A stretch of DNA of 64,000 nt from positions 1-64,000 of the forward strand of contig JACRIJ010000082.1 in the NCBI GenBank assembly GCA_016220095.1, written 5' to 3'. Below the pieces are notes generated by a model. That model did not search any database. It saw only the letters and a program-made list of their open reading frames with translations, and was not told the DNA's origin. The number at the start of each line of letters is the position of its first letter. Within the stretch, counting starts at the first letter, position 1. Of this stretch, positions 1 to 9,086 are shown in pieces. This DNA is from Planctomycetota bacterium. Its GTDB lineage: Bacteria; Planctomycetota; MHYJ01; JACQXL01; JACRIJ01. Made by a program: the position numbers and the translations under genes.

Positions 1-127
1 AGCATAATATACTTGACATTTGAAGGTAGCCGCAGGCTTTAGCCTGCGCTTAGAATCCAGTATTACAGCGCAACCTAAAGGTTGCGGCTACCTTAGCGCT
101 GGCTATGAATGCCAAGTATATTATGCT
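1..127. repeat. Nested palindromic (cruciform) element
   Basis: Outer 20-bp inverted arms lie at 1-20 and 108-127 with 19 of 20 positions matching. Inside them are perfect 11-bp arms (AAGGTAGCCGC at 23-33, complement at 84-94). Each inner arm runs into a hairpin: GCAGGC-TTTA-GCCTGC (32-47) and GCAACC-TAAA-GGTTGC (70-85). The left end coincides with the window edge, so the element may extend further. It contains no coding sequence. The layout fits a MITE-like or REP-like structured element, and a second element of the same architecture lies at 25227-25300. Confidence 0.85.
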
Positions 128-201
128 CCGAGTGATAATAGAGGTGACGACGCTCAAACTCCCCCACTCCAAAAAGAAGGGACAGGGAGGTATGTTATAC
201 G

Positions 202-942
202 TCAGCCTTTGATAGTAAGCAGTATTCCTTTTAACGTCAAGTCAGGATCGTACTCATCAATATCAAGCCGGTCAACGTAAAGGCCGCCTTCACCGCCGGT
301 AGCTATTACATAAGGAGCGACTCCAAGTTCGTCTGTTATTTTAGCTATAAGATGCCTTATCATCCCAAGATAGCCCTCGTAGATGCCGGAATTTATCGCA
401 TGTGCCGTATTTTTACCGATAACGCTCTTTACAGGGCGTGTAACGGTCATGGGCAATAAGGCGCATTTATCATAAAGGGTGCGCGCTGACATGGAAACTC
501 CGGGAAGTATTATACCGCCTATAAAAGCGCCTTTTTTATTAATGACATCAAAGGTCAGCGCGGTGCCGAAATCAATCACCACCGTAGCCCTTCCAGAGCG
601 CGCAAATCCTGCCAGCCCGTTCAAGAGCCTGTCCACGCCGGCCTGGGCGGGATTATCAATTTTCACTTCAATCGGCACCTTGATTTCTCTGCCGATAATA
701 ACCGGCTTAATACCGAAGGATTTTATCAGGACTGCTGACAATCTCTTCACAGCCGGCGGATTGACTGAAGCCACATACGCGCGGGAAATGGATTTCCTTA
801 ACGCTGAAGGGAATGCCTTTGGCAAATCTCCGATATTCGTAACGGGTATTTTCCCGCGTTCTATTATCGTATCGTTGCTGAAAACCGCCGCGTCCGCATT
901 AGTATTACCCAGGTCTATAGCCAGGAACGGCTTATTAGCCAT
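202..942 (-). CDS. coaX: Type III pantothenate kinase
   Basis: This protein (246 aa) phosphorylates pantothenate in the first step of coenzyme A synthesis in the cytoplasm. The type III (CoaX, ASKHA-fold) signatures are clear: DLGNTN near the N-terminus (phosphate loop), a GVDRLLN segment, VIDFGTALTFD, and GGIILPG. The ATG at 942 is chosen over an upstream in-frame start because MANKPFLAIDLGNTN begins exactly where the family begins, and GGGAGG sits 7 bases upstream. The start overlaps the last 8 bases of the preceding epimerase-like gene, so the two are probably co-transcribed and translationally coupled. Length is normal for the family. Confidence 0.95.
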   Translation of the reverse strand: MANKPFLAIDLGNTNADAAVFSNDTIIERGKIPVTNIGDLPKAFPSALRKSISRAYVASVNPPAVKRLSAVLIKSFGIKPVIIGREIKVPIEVKIDNPAQAGVDRLLNGLAGFARSGRATVVIDFGTALTFDVINKKGAFIGGIILPGVSMSARTLYDKCALLPMTVTRPVKSVIGKNTAHAINSGIYEGYLGMIRHLIAKITDELGVAPYVIATGGEGGLYVDRLDIDEYDPDLTLKGILLTIKG

Positions 943-1390
943 GCCTGACCTCCCAGATATAAGGAATTTCCTTAGTATCAAACGGAAGACGGAATTCATC
1001 CGGTTCTTTATAATTATAAGGTTCCGTCGGTACGTTGACCAGCAGGGCCTCGTAGTCGCTTACGCATTTGAACCCGTGATACACAAAAGGCGGTACCGTG
1101 ATAAGCATGGGATTATGCGTACCGGCGAAGAATTCGTTTACTTCCTTAAAAGTCGGCGAATCCTTGCGGGCATCGTACAGGACTATCTTGACCATGCCGT
1201 GAAGCACGGCGAAGTTATCGGTCTGTTTTTTATGGTAATGCCAGGCCTTTATAATGCCGGGATAAGCGCTTGTCATATAAACCTGGCCGAATTTTTTAAA
1301 GACATCGTCGTCACAGCGGAAGATTTCCATCAATCTGCCGCGTTCATCGGGAAGCACGTTGAGTTTTTTTGTCCTGACGCCGTTAATCAT
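935..1390 (-). CDS. dTDP-4-dehydrorhamnose 3,5-epimerase-like cupin
   Basis: A 151-aa single-domain protein resembling the RmlC/sugar 3,5-epimerase cupin family. Visible family features are the opening LPDERGRLMEIFR, the VYMTSAYPGIIKAWHYHKKQTDNF core with the metal/catalytic-type His pair, and VPPFVYHGFKC. It is shorter than classical RmlC (about 180 aa), as is common for stand-alone cupin epimerases in candidate phyla. It probably acts on a nucleotide-linked 4-keto-hexose for cell-surface sugar synthesis, but no rmlA, rmlB or rmlD lies in the window, so the substrate is inferred only from family. It precedes coaX with an 8-base overlap. Confidence 0.8.
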   Translation of the reverse strand: MINGVRTKKLNVLPDERGRLMEIFRCDDDVFKKFGQVYMTSAYPGIIKAWHYHKKQTDNFAVLHGMVKIVLYDARKDSPTFKEVNEFFAGTHNPMLITVPPFVYHGFKCVSDYEALLVNVPTEPYNYKEPDEFRLPFDTKEIPYIWEVRHG

Positions 1391-1753
1391 ACGATAAGAC
1401 TCCTAATAATCAGACTAAACAGTACATAACTGCATTACGATTTATTGCCGCTCCCTGCGCGGAATTCCTTACACTAAAAACATGCCAAAGAAAAGGGATA
1501 AAGCACGAACACATATCAGATTATACCATTGGAGATGATTCAGTCAATGATTTTGTAGGTGTTTATGTAAGGCGTCAGTGAACGGGCAAACACGGACTCC
1601 AGACGTTTTTTAACAGGGACTTTATGAGACCTTCACGAGACTCTGCGGCGGTTCGTCCAATTCCTATGTCCCCTCCGCGGGAGGGCTACCCACCCCCATG
1701 TCCCCTCCGCGGGAGGGGATGGATTATAATCTTCCAATCCTGCAATCGCCTTA
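1391..1753. other. Intergenic region with two direct GC palindromes
   Basis: No gene is visible. Two direct copies of ATGTCCCCTCCGCGGGAGGG lie at 1666-1685 and 1698-1717. Each contains the self-complementary CCCTCCGCGGGAGGG. They lie downstream of the epimerase/coaX promoter side and upstream of nothing on the plus strand, so a promoter role for the leftward epimerase gene is possible only in the first hundred bases next to it. Confidence 0.6.
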
Positions 1754-2746
1754 TCAGGCAAGGACGATTTCACCGATCTTGACATTCTGGGCGTTATATC
1801 TATTGGTTTCGGAGAAAGGCTTCATTGACAGGAATTCTTTTTGACTGATGATATTATATTTCTTAAGTACCAGCAACGCGGCTGTTGTATAAATAATTTC
1901 ATCACCGCTTGAAATCTTCAATGCTAACGCAAGATTTTTTCCCTTGAATCCCACGCACTGGACGCCCTCGGCGCCGCCTTTGGATATTGAATCGCGGCGG
2001 AGTTTCATGAATTCGGTATCATACCTTTTCCGGCCGTGGATATACTGCGGAAACTTGCCAATAGCGGAAGTAATTCTAAGGCAGGCTTCCTTCAATTGCG
2101 GCTCAAGGCGCCCCGGGTTTGTCAAAGTCTGAAAAGCCAGGGCCATATTTTTCATAGGCAAGGCGAAATTAGGCGCGCCGCATCCGTCAACTCCGATATT
2201 AATCTCTGACGGCCTTGCCCCGGACATCAGGGTTACCAATTGGAGATTCAGCCTTTGCACGGGATGGGCAGGATTGATATAATTATCGGTTGAAACGCCG
2301 AGAGCGCGGGCGGACAATATCATGCCGAGGTGCTTGCCGGAGCAGTTATTAAAGGCCGGGGAATTCTCAAGTTCACCGTTAAGTATCTTTCCCCAGGTAA
2401 TTTCGGATTGAAGTTTATGAGTGCCGCACAAAAGCATTTTTTCGGTTATTTTGAATTTTCGCATGATGGACCTGACAAGATCAATATGGACAGGGTCGGC
2501 CACGTGAGACGCGCACATAATGGCAAGTTCTTTCTGAGAAAGGCGGAATTTATCAGCGGCGCCGGAGAGAATGACAGCAAGCCCTTGAATAGGTTTTGAG
2601 GAAGAACGCATATAGGCGATAAGATTGGGATTGCCATTGGATTCAATGATTTTTCCGTTTTTTACAATAACATAATGGCCTGAGATGATATTTTCCACAA
2701 TACCGCCCCTGTAGGCAAGCAACAGAGTTTCCGGATTTTTAGACAT
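1754..2746 (-). CDS. Type II (thermolabile-class) L-asparaginase family protein
   Basis: A 330-aa protein of the Asparaginase_II family (the Rhizobium etli AnsA-like, serine-lactamase-related fold, not the E. coli AnsA/AnsB fold). It would hydrolyse L-asparagine to aspartate and ammonia in the cytoplasm. Family signatures seen: YMRSSSKPIQ (the Ser and Lys of the SxxK-type active site), FNNCSGKHLGM, and GVDGCGAPNFALP. No signal peptide is present. Length matches the family. The ATG at 2746 is preceded by a strong AAGGAGGTG ribosome site. It stands alone, with the flanking minus-strand gene ending in a terminator upstream. Confidence 0.88.
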   Translation of the reverse strand: MSKNPETLLLAYRGGIVENIISGHYVIVKNGKIIESNGNPNLIAYMRSSSKPIQGLAVILSGAADKFRLSQKELAIMCASHVADPVHIDLVRSIMRKFKITEKMLLCGTHKLQSEITWGKILNGELENSPAFNNCSGKHLGMILSARALGVSTDNYINPAHPVQRLNLQLVTLMSGARPSEINIGVDGCGAPNFALPMKNMALAFQTLTNPGRLEPQLKEACLRITSAIGKFPQYIHGRKRYDTEFMKLRRDSISKGGAEGVQCVGFKGKNLALALKISSGDEIIYTTAALLVLKKYNIISQKEFLSMKPFSETNRYNAQNVKIGEIVLA

Positions 2747-2840
2747 AAAGACACCTCCTTACAGTATCTATATAATATTCGGCAATGTACCTGAAAAACA
2801 TAAGTGGCTTGAAGAAGACAGAAGAAAGGAAACGGGAAGC

Positions 2841-2898
2841 AAAAAAAAATCCCCTGCCCAGCTCGTTCCTGCGCAAAGCAGGAGCGAGCGAGCAAGGG
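2841..2898 (-). terminator. Intrinsic terminator of the GAF/HD-GYP gene
   Basis: Read leftwards, an imperfect GC-rich stem (GCTCGCTCCTGC pairing with GCAGGAACGAGC, extended by CCCTTGC with GCAGGGG) is followed directly by a run of eight or more T. It sits 40 bases beyond the stop of the gene at 2941-4005. Confidence 0.65.
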
Positions 2899-2940
2899 TG
2901 GCCTCTAGGGTATATTATGTGGAAAGGGCAAATTTAGATT

Positions 2941-4005
2941 TCAAATTTTCACCAAGGTCAGTACGCCTTTATCATAAGCCTGCACCATGGCGTCAACCAG
3001 AACAGGGTCAAATTGCACACCGCTGTTTCTCTGGACTTCCTTGACCGCGTAATCAATATTAGCGGCTATTCTGTAAGGCCGCTCAGTAGTAATCGCGTCA
3101 AGTGTGTCTGCAATTGATATTATCCTGGACACAAGGGGTATATCTTCGCCTTTCAGGCAATCGGGATACCCGTTGCCGTCATAATGCTCATGATGGGACA
3201 GGATTTTTTTGGAAAGACTTTTACTGATCTTTTCAACTATATTGTAGCCGATAGTCGGATGCATGCGAATAGTTTGAAGTTCCTGCCGCGTAAGCGGGCC
3301 TTCTTTGGACAACAGAGTGTCCTTAATAACCACTTTTCCGATATCGTGCAGTAGAGCGCACAGCCGCAGTTCCTCTTTCTGGGAGGCAGGCAGCATTATT
3401 TCATCCGCTATAATCATCGCATAACGCATAACTCTGAGAGAATGCCCATGCGTATAACGGTCTTTTTCTTCAAGGAATCTTATACAGACTTCCGCGAGTT
3501 TCGCAAACCCCTCGTCAGCGCCGCGCGGTACGGCAAGCGCTATTATATTCGCGAGCGGTTTTAGCCTTGTTATATCGTGGTTGGAAAAGATCTTCCCGCC
3601 CTGGCGCTCCAATTCCATGACGCCGAGCAGATTATCAAAAGCCCTTAACGGAACGGCTATAAGGCTTTTTCTCTTTTTTATTCCGGACTCGTTCAGGTTT
3701 ACTTCATCCAGATAGCGCCTGTCTTTGCTGACATCGGGTATTATTACGGACTGATGATTCTGTGCCACCCATCCCGCCACACCCGCGCCAATCTTCAAAC
3801 GAAAGTCTTCGGTGTGGTCAATGTGGCTTCCCGAGCACGCTCCGACGTATAAATCATCTTCAGCAACATCGTAGAGGTATATTATACAACTATCCGCCTT
3901 GAACAATATCTTGGCATTTTCAGAGATGAGCTGTAAGCAGTCATATAAAGAATGCTTGTCAATACTCATTACTATCTCTGTTATAAGTTTAGTTATCGGC
4001 CTCAT
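2941..4005 (-). CDS. GAF/HD-GYP cyclic-di-GMP phosphodiesterase
   Basis: A 354-aa soluble signalling protein. Residues about 10-150 form a GAF sensor domain (FKADSCIIYLYD, GAGVAGWVAQ, SLIAVPL). Residues about 165-345 form an HD-GYP domain with HDIGK, HHEHYDGNGYP and the ADTLDAITTERPYR helix, all metal and substrate positions intact. HD-GYP proteins hydrolyse cyclic di-GMP to pGpG or GMP, so an active enzyme is expected. The ligand of the GAF domain cannot be told. It is a single gene with its own terminator and a 450-bp AT-rich upstream region. A related GAF/HD-GYP protein with a PilZ tail is encoded at 47316-48755. Confidence 0.9.
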   Translation of the reverse strand: MRPITKLITEIVMSIDKHSLYDCLQLISENAKILFKADSCIIYLYDVAEDDLYVGACSGSHIDHTEDFRLKIGAGVAGWVAQNHQSVIIPDVSKDRRYLDEVNLNESGIKKRKSLIAVPLRAFDNLLGVMELERQGGKIFSNHDITRLKPLANIIALAVPRGADEGFAKLAEVCIRFLEEKDRYTHGHSLRVMRYAMIIADEIMLPASQKEELRLCALLHDIGKVVIKDTLLSKEGPLTRQELQTIRMHPTIGYNIVEKISKSLSKKILSHHEHYDGNGYPDCLKGEDIPLVSRIISIADTLDAITTERPYRIAANIDYAVKEVQRNSGVQFDPVLVDAMVQAYDKGVLTLVKI

Positions 4006-4454
4006 CGCTTCTCCGATTCAAGAGTAAGAAATTATATAATATAGCGCAATATCACATTCAATCACATTTTCTAATTTTTAAGAGAACAATAACTCAGCCA
4101 TTATATACTTTTATTTTACTAATATATATCCTAAAACATCGATTGTATTTTCATTCTAATATATGTAATGCAACTACTGTGCCAAAAAAACAGCGAAATC
4201 ATGAATTTTAGCATACCTGCAGTTATTTATTTATACCAAAAAAGCATACTTAAAGATATCATTATACGTATTTTGTCAGAGAACATATACCATATAAACA
4301 ATAGATTTTATACTTTTATTCACAACTTATTTATTATCAGCTAATTACGCATAACGTGCAATACATTTCACACATTGCAATAAAATGCAGTCATGGAACT
4401 ATTTAAGTTTGGGCAAACGCATACGAGAGGCAACCATCCTGCTTTACTGACGCC
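4006..4454. other. AT-rich intergenic region
   Basis: About 450 bp with no credible reading frame and visibly higher AT content than any coding part of the window. An inverted repeat TGCAAT-N11-ATTGCA lies at 4357-4379. The region lies upstream of the leftward HD-GYP gene and downstream of the leftward response regulator. It probably holds the HD-GYP promoter, but no convincing -35/-10 pair was singled out. Confidence 0.5.
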
Positions 4455-5867
4455 TTACGGATTCTGAAATTTTTCACTTGAAGATTTTGTCTCGGCAATA
4501 TCATATCTTTTAAGTTTGTAATACAACATCCGGGGGCTTACGCCAAGGAGTTTCGCTGCCTTATTGCGATTGCCTTTCGTATATGACAATGCATTTGTTA
4601 TTGCCTCTTTTTCCACGACGGAAACGGTATTATCTATGAGTTCTTTCAAAGGAAGCGGTTCTCCGGCCTGAAGAAGGGACAGAAATCTTGTTGAATACGT
4701 TTTTATTTCCGCGGGGATATCGTCCGGGGTTATCGTTTCGCCGTTTGTTACGAGCACGGCTCTTTCTATTACGTTTTCAAGTTCGCGTACGTTGCCGGGC
4801 CAGGAATATTCCAGCAGGAACGAAAGCGTCTGCGGCGAAATTCCGGTTATTTTTTTATTATTCTTCTCTGCAAATAATTTGATAAAATGTTCGCAAAGGG
4901 GGACTATATCATCCTTGCGTTCCCGCAGAGGCGGTATTTTCAAAACTATCACGGCGAACCTGTAATAAAGGTCTTCCCTGAATTTCTTTTCTTCTATAGC
5001 GACCTTCAAATCCTTATTAGTCGCGGCAATAAGGCGCACATCCACGTTAATGTAATGATTACTCCCTATGGGTTTAATCTCTCTTTCCTGTATCACGCGG
5101 AGGAGTTTTGTCTGGACCAAATTTGAAAATTCGCCTATTTCGTCCAGAAATATCGTGCCCTCATTTGCCTCCTCAAACATGCCCTTCCTTGATTTTACCG
5201 CGCCCGTGAAAGCGCCCTGGACATGGCCGAACAATTCAGATTCAAGCAGTGTTTCGGGTATTCCGGCGCAGTGTATGGTGACAAAGGGTTTTTTCTCTCT
5301 TGAAGAGTACCTGTGTATTGCCCTGGAAAACAGTTCTTTGCCCGTGCCGCTTTCGCCTTCTATAAGCACCGTTGAAGTGCTGTCAGAAATCCTTTTCACA
5401 AGCTGGAAAAGTTCCTGCATTTTTTCATTCTTGCCCACTATATTTTCAAAACTCGCCGCCGAACTGACCGCATTTCTCAAAATATTCAATTCCTTGTACA
5501 ATTCGGCCTGTTCAAGGGCTTTTTTAACATACACCTTGAACTCGTCCTTCTGAAACGGCTTGGTAAGATAGTGGAATGCGCCGTGCTTGATGGCCTCCAC
5601 GGCGGTCTCTATGGTGCCGTATCCGGTTATGATTATAAACGGAATGTTCGGATAATTAGCTTTTGCGTAATTAAGGAATTCTATTCCGCTCATTGAAGGA
5701 AGAGCAAGGTCTGATACAACAAGGTCAAATGCCATTTTATTCATCAGTTTTATGGCTTCTTCTGCGCTTGAAGCCGACACTATCTTGTAATCTTCATCGC
5801 TTGTTATGCGTTCAATAAGTTTTACTATATTGATTTCATCGTCAGCGACCAGAATTGTTCTACCCAT
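4455..5867 (-). CDS. Sigma-54-dependent NtrC-family response regulator
   Basis: A 470-aa three-domain activator. The receiver domain (1-120) has the DD pair at 9-10 and the phosphoacceptor in VVSDLALP (D53). The AAA+ domain has Walker A GESGTGKE, the sigma-54 contact loop GAFTGA, and DEIGE. The C-terminal Fis-type helix-turn-helix is NRNKAAKLLGVSPRMLYYKLKRY. It would bind upstream activating sites and remodel sigma-54 polymerase when phosphorylated. It starts 15 bases after the end of the partner histidine kinase gene, so they form an operon. The regulator is intact although the kinase gene is interrupted, so it may take phosphate from another kinase. Targets are unknown. Confidence 0.95.
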   Translation of the reverse strand: MGRTILVADDEINIVKLIERITSDEDYKIVSASSAEEAIKLMNKMAFDLVVSDLALPSMSGIEFLNYAKANYPNIPFIIITGYGTIETAVEAIKHGAFHYLTKPFQKDEFKVYVKKALEQAELYKELNILRNAVSSAASFENIVGKNEKMQELFQLVKRISDSTSTVLIEGESGTGKELFSRAIHRYSSREKKPFVTIHCAGIPETLLESELFGHVQGAFTGAVKSRKGMFEEANEGTIFLDEIGEFSNLVQTKLLRVIQEREIKPIGSNHYINVDVRLIAATNKDLKVAIEEKKFREDLYYRFAVIVLKIPPLRERKDDIVPLCEHFIKLFAEKNNKKITGISPQTLSFLLEYSWPGNVRELENVIERAVLVTNGETITPDDIPAEIKTYSTRFLSLLQAGEPLPLKELIDNTVSVVEKEAITNALSYTKGNRNKAAKLLGVSPRMLYYKLKRYDIAETKSSSEKFQNP

Positions 5868-5882
5868 AAAAAGCCTCTTTTT

Positions 5883-7466
5883 CTATACCGGTATTTTTAT
5901 TACGCATTTTGACCCTTTCTTTACTTCGCTTTCAAATGATATACTGCCGCCATGGGCCTCGGTTATGAGCCTGGAAGTAAAAAGCCCGAGTCCGGTGCCC
6001 TGTTTTCTCATGCTGAAAAACGGCTCAAAAACCTTATCCACGTATTCCTTTGGCATGCCTTCGCCGTTGTCCTCTACAGTAAAATTAAGTTCCTTTTTAC
6101 CGTCAGCCTCGGACAACCCCACCGTAAAATCCACCTTACCGCCTTCGGGCGTTGACTGTATGCTGTTCAGCAACACGTTGATTATAACCTGCCTGAGCCG
6201 CAAAAAATCCATGCTTGCCTCAGGCGGGTCCTGAGGCATGCTAAGGTTCAACACGAGCTTCTTCTCCTCGAATTTCTTCTCAAGCAACTGCACGGTCTCT
6301 TTCACGAACGAACGCACATTGGTCTGGGTTATCGTCAACGGCTGGACTTTTATGCTGTTGAGCAGGTTCTTTAATATACCTGAGCATTTCTGCGTTTCCT
6401 TCAGGACTATGTTCAAATCTTCATAACGGCTGTCGTCTTTCGGCGTCTTAGCCATTATGTGTTCCACAAATCCATGGATTATGCCGAGGGGATTATTTAT
6501 TTCATGGGCTATGCTCGCCGCAAGCAGGCCGGCTGAAGCAAGCCGTTAGGTCCGTATCAGGTTCTCCTGCAGATTCCTTACCTCGCTCAGGTCTCTCAGA
6601 GTGCCGACCGCGATGCGCCTGCCGTTATCCGTAATCATGCTGACATTCATATACGCCGGAATAACAGTCTTCTGGTCCCTGTGGATAAGCTTCAATTCAT
6701 ATCTGCCCGGGACATCCTTGCCTGCAACACGTTCCCTGTATCGCTTGACAATCAAATCCCTGTCTTCAAGCGCGATTAATTTGCCGATATTCATTCCGAA
6801 CAAATCGCGCGCGCTGTAGCCTAACATCCTGGCAAATACGTCGTTGAGAAAAACCATTTTTTCGTCCTGGACTATAAACAAGCCGTCCTGGACGTTCTCT
6901 ACGAGCATTCTGTAAAAATTTTCCGATTCCCTGATCCTCTTGTATAAATACGAGCCGTGTATGCTCTCTGAAAGCTTTGAAGACAGTTGTTCAAACAGAT
7001 TCAATTCGGACTCGCCAAATACATTTTTCTTGCAGCTTCCCGCAAAAAAAACGCCTATTACTTCCTGTTCAAACATGACAGGCAGGGCTATTGCGGACGC
7101 TATCCCGCCGTTTTCAAGGATTGCGGCATCAACAAATCCGCCGGGCACGTTCTCGCCGCGCTTTGCCGCATCGGAAATAACCATCCCCTTTTTGCCCCCG
7201 GCACACAGCCCTATTATGGAATTAGCAGTCGGAACCAGCGCGCCTTCTTTAATTCTTACCGGCACTGTATGGTCTATCGCAACAATCTCAAACATGTCGC
7301 GCGCCTCGGAAAGTAGCGATAGAAATGCGACATCATACCGAGCAATATTGATTACTTCATCGGCTATCGCGGAAAATACGCCGCGCAATTCAAGGAAAGC
7401 CGAAAAGTTCTTTGCCGAATCCAGCAATTTGGTGATTCTTGTTTCACTTTTAATTTTCTCATGCAT
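5883..7466 (-). pseudogene. GAF-PAS sensor histidine kinase interrupted by in-frame TAA
   Basis: One reading frame runs through this interval except for a TAA at 6546-6548. The first part (306 aa from ATG 7466) carries a GAF domain (about 25-165) and a PAS domain (about 185-300), ending LQENLIRT. Directly after the stop the same frame continues RLASAGLLAASIAHEINNPLG, the HisKA H-box. It then shows the N-box VINVLLNSIQS, the G1 box VEDNGEGMP and GTGLGLFTSRLI of a complete ATPase domain. Family members usually read EKLAS here, so one GAA-to-TAA change explains the break. No ATG, GTG or TTG lies between the stop and the H-box; the first is GTG 6467, after the catalytic His. A fresh nonsense mutation, readthrough or a sequence error are the options. 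Confidence 0.9.
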
Positions 7467-7549
7467 GACAGATACAACCCTCAAAAATACGCGTTCTTTC
7501 GCAGATCACCCGGTCACTAAATTCAATCCAATCCATCACGCCTGTCTTA

Positions 7550-9070
7550 TCATACCGTGAATACGCTGAACGCCGTAGCCACCAGCTGTTTAAGCCCGCC
7601 CCACCAAATCCCCAGCACCACTACGGGCATAAGCAATATGAAAATCACAATGGCAGAAGACGCAGGCAAACCCTGTGTTTCCGCCACGGCATCTCCCGCA
7701 GGAACGCCTTCAAGAAACATTATCTTTGCGACCTTGGCGTAGTAATAAAGCGAAACTACGCTGTTAAGAACGCCTATTACCGCAAGCCACAGCCAATTGG
7801 CTTCCACAAGCGCGGCAAATATATAAAGCTTGCCTATGAATCCTGCCAGAGGCGGCAGGCCTGTAAGCGAAAAAAGGAATATCGCCATGGAAACGCATAC
7901 CAACGGGTATTTCCAGCCGATCCCCTTCCAATCCTCCAGATTCTCAGACCCGGCTTTCTGCGAAATAAGTATGACGCAAAGAAATGCCCCAAGGTTCATG
8001 AACAGGTAAATTCCCAGATAAAACATAACCGCCTGCATGCCCTCTTTGGTCATCAGTACCACACCCATAAGCATGTAACCCGCGTGGGCAATGCTTGAAT
8101 ACGCCAGAAGTCGTTTTATGTTCGTCTGCTTTAAGGCGGCAAAGTTTCCGTATGTCATCGTCAAAACGCTTACCAGAGACAACAGCAACACCCATACAAG
8201 GGTGGTATCAGGCAGCATTCTTATATTGTTAAAATCAGAAGCGGCATCTTTCAAAAGAACTTTTCCCACAACCGTCTCATACAGAAACCTCATCAGCGCG
8301 CCAAAACCCGCCGCCTTCGGAGCCACGGAGAAAAACGCCGTTATCGGCGTCGGAGCGCCTTCATATACGTCAGGACACCATGAATGGAACGGCACCCCTG
8401 CAATCTTGTAGGCAAATCCGGCAAGAATCAATGCCGATATCACAAGCAGGCCCGCGCTGTGTATGCCCGCTGACTTTATGCTTATCATCCCATAATCAAG
8501 CGAACCCGTAAATCCATACAGCATTGAAATGCCGTACAGCATTATCGCTGAACTCACGGCCCCGAAAAGTATATATTTCATCGCGGCTTCGCTGGAACGC
8601 CTGTTGTCCTTTATCATGCCCGTAAGTATGTATGACGATATGCTTATCATCTCCAGCGCCACGTACAGCATTAGAAGATTCACCGCTGAAACCAAAAGGT
8701 ACATCCCGAGCAAGGATATCAACAGCAGGGCGTAGTACTCGCCTTCCATCTTGCGCAAATCAAACCCCTGCTGTAATTCCGTAAAAAGCACCACAAGGAA
8801 CCCGGCGCCGGCGAAAAGCATCTTGAAATAAAACCCGAACGTGTCCTGCCTGATAAGGTCGCTGAATGACCGGCCTCCCGCCGTATATTTTCCCCAGGAA
8901 AACACCTCTGCCGCCATCACAAACGCCAGAATAACGAGCGTCAACATGCCCGCAAATCTCTTCTGCCTGTGCCTGAATATCGCATCAAGCAATATTACAA
9001 GCAATATGCCTCCCGCAAGGATCGCCTCGGGATGAAAACCTTGTATACTTTTCAATACTTGTTCTAACAT
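7550..9070 (-). CDS. nuoN: NADH-quinone oxidoreductase (complex I) subunit N
   Basis: A 506-aa polytopic membrane protein, one of three antiporter-like proton-pumping subunits of complex I. It shows the Proton_antipo_M core: EGEYYALLLISLLGMYLLVSA, the GVPFHSWCPDVYEGAPTPITAFFSVAPKAAGF segment with the conserved Lys, and KRLLAYSSIAHAGYMLMG. It is the last gene of the leftward nuo operon, 16 bases after nuoM, and no further nuo gene follows. Length is normal. Confidence 0.96.
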   Translation of the reverse strand: MLEQVLKSIQGFHPEAILAGGILLVILLDAIFRHRQKRFAGMLTLVILAFVMAAEVFSWGKYTAGGRSFSDLIRQDTFGFYFKMLFAGAGFLVVLFTELQQGFDLRKMEGEYYALLLISLLGMYLLVSAVNLLMLYVALEMISISSYILTGMIKDNRRSSEAAMKYILFGAVSSAIMLYGISMLYGFTGSLDYGMISIKSAGIHSAGLLVISALILAGFAYKIAGVPFHSWCPDVYEGAPTPITAFFSVAPKAAGFGALMRFLYETVVGKVLLKDAASDFNNIRMLPDTTLVWVLLLSLVSVLTMTYGNFAALKQTNIKRLLAYSSIAHAGYMLMGVVLMTKEGMQAVMFYLGIYLFMNLGAFLCVILISQKAGSENLEDWKGIGWKYPLVCVSMAIFLFSLTGLPPLAGFIGKLYIFAALVEANWLWLAVIGVLNSVVSLYYYAKVAKIMFLEGVPAGDAVAETQGLPASSAIVIFILLMPVVVLGIWWGGLKQLVATAFSVFTV

Positions 9071-9086
9071 AATTTCCTGTTCTTAA

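Noticed and set aside
479-1429. Plus-strand 316-aa open frame
   Set aside because: It lies antisense to coaX and the epimerase-like gene, both of which have clear family motifs; the plus-strand protein has no recognisable features.
1569-4460. Shared 13-mer GTAAGGCGTCAGT at about 1568 and its complement at about 4446
   Set aside because: Too short and with no other matching flank; could be chance or a small repeat fragment, so no element is claimed.
5883-6467. Stand-alone histidine kinase starting at GTG 6467
   Set aside because: This start leaves out the H-box HEINNPL just upstream, so it would be a kinase without its phosphorylated His; the interrupted full-length gene is the better explanation.
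6546-6548. TAA as a sense codon (recoding) in this organism
   Set aside because: TAA acts as a normal stop elsewhere, for example in the TAATG junctions nuoI-nuoJ and nuoJ-nuoK.
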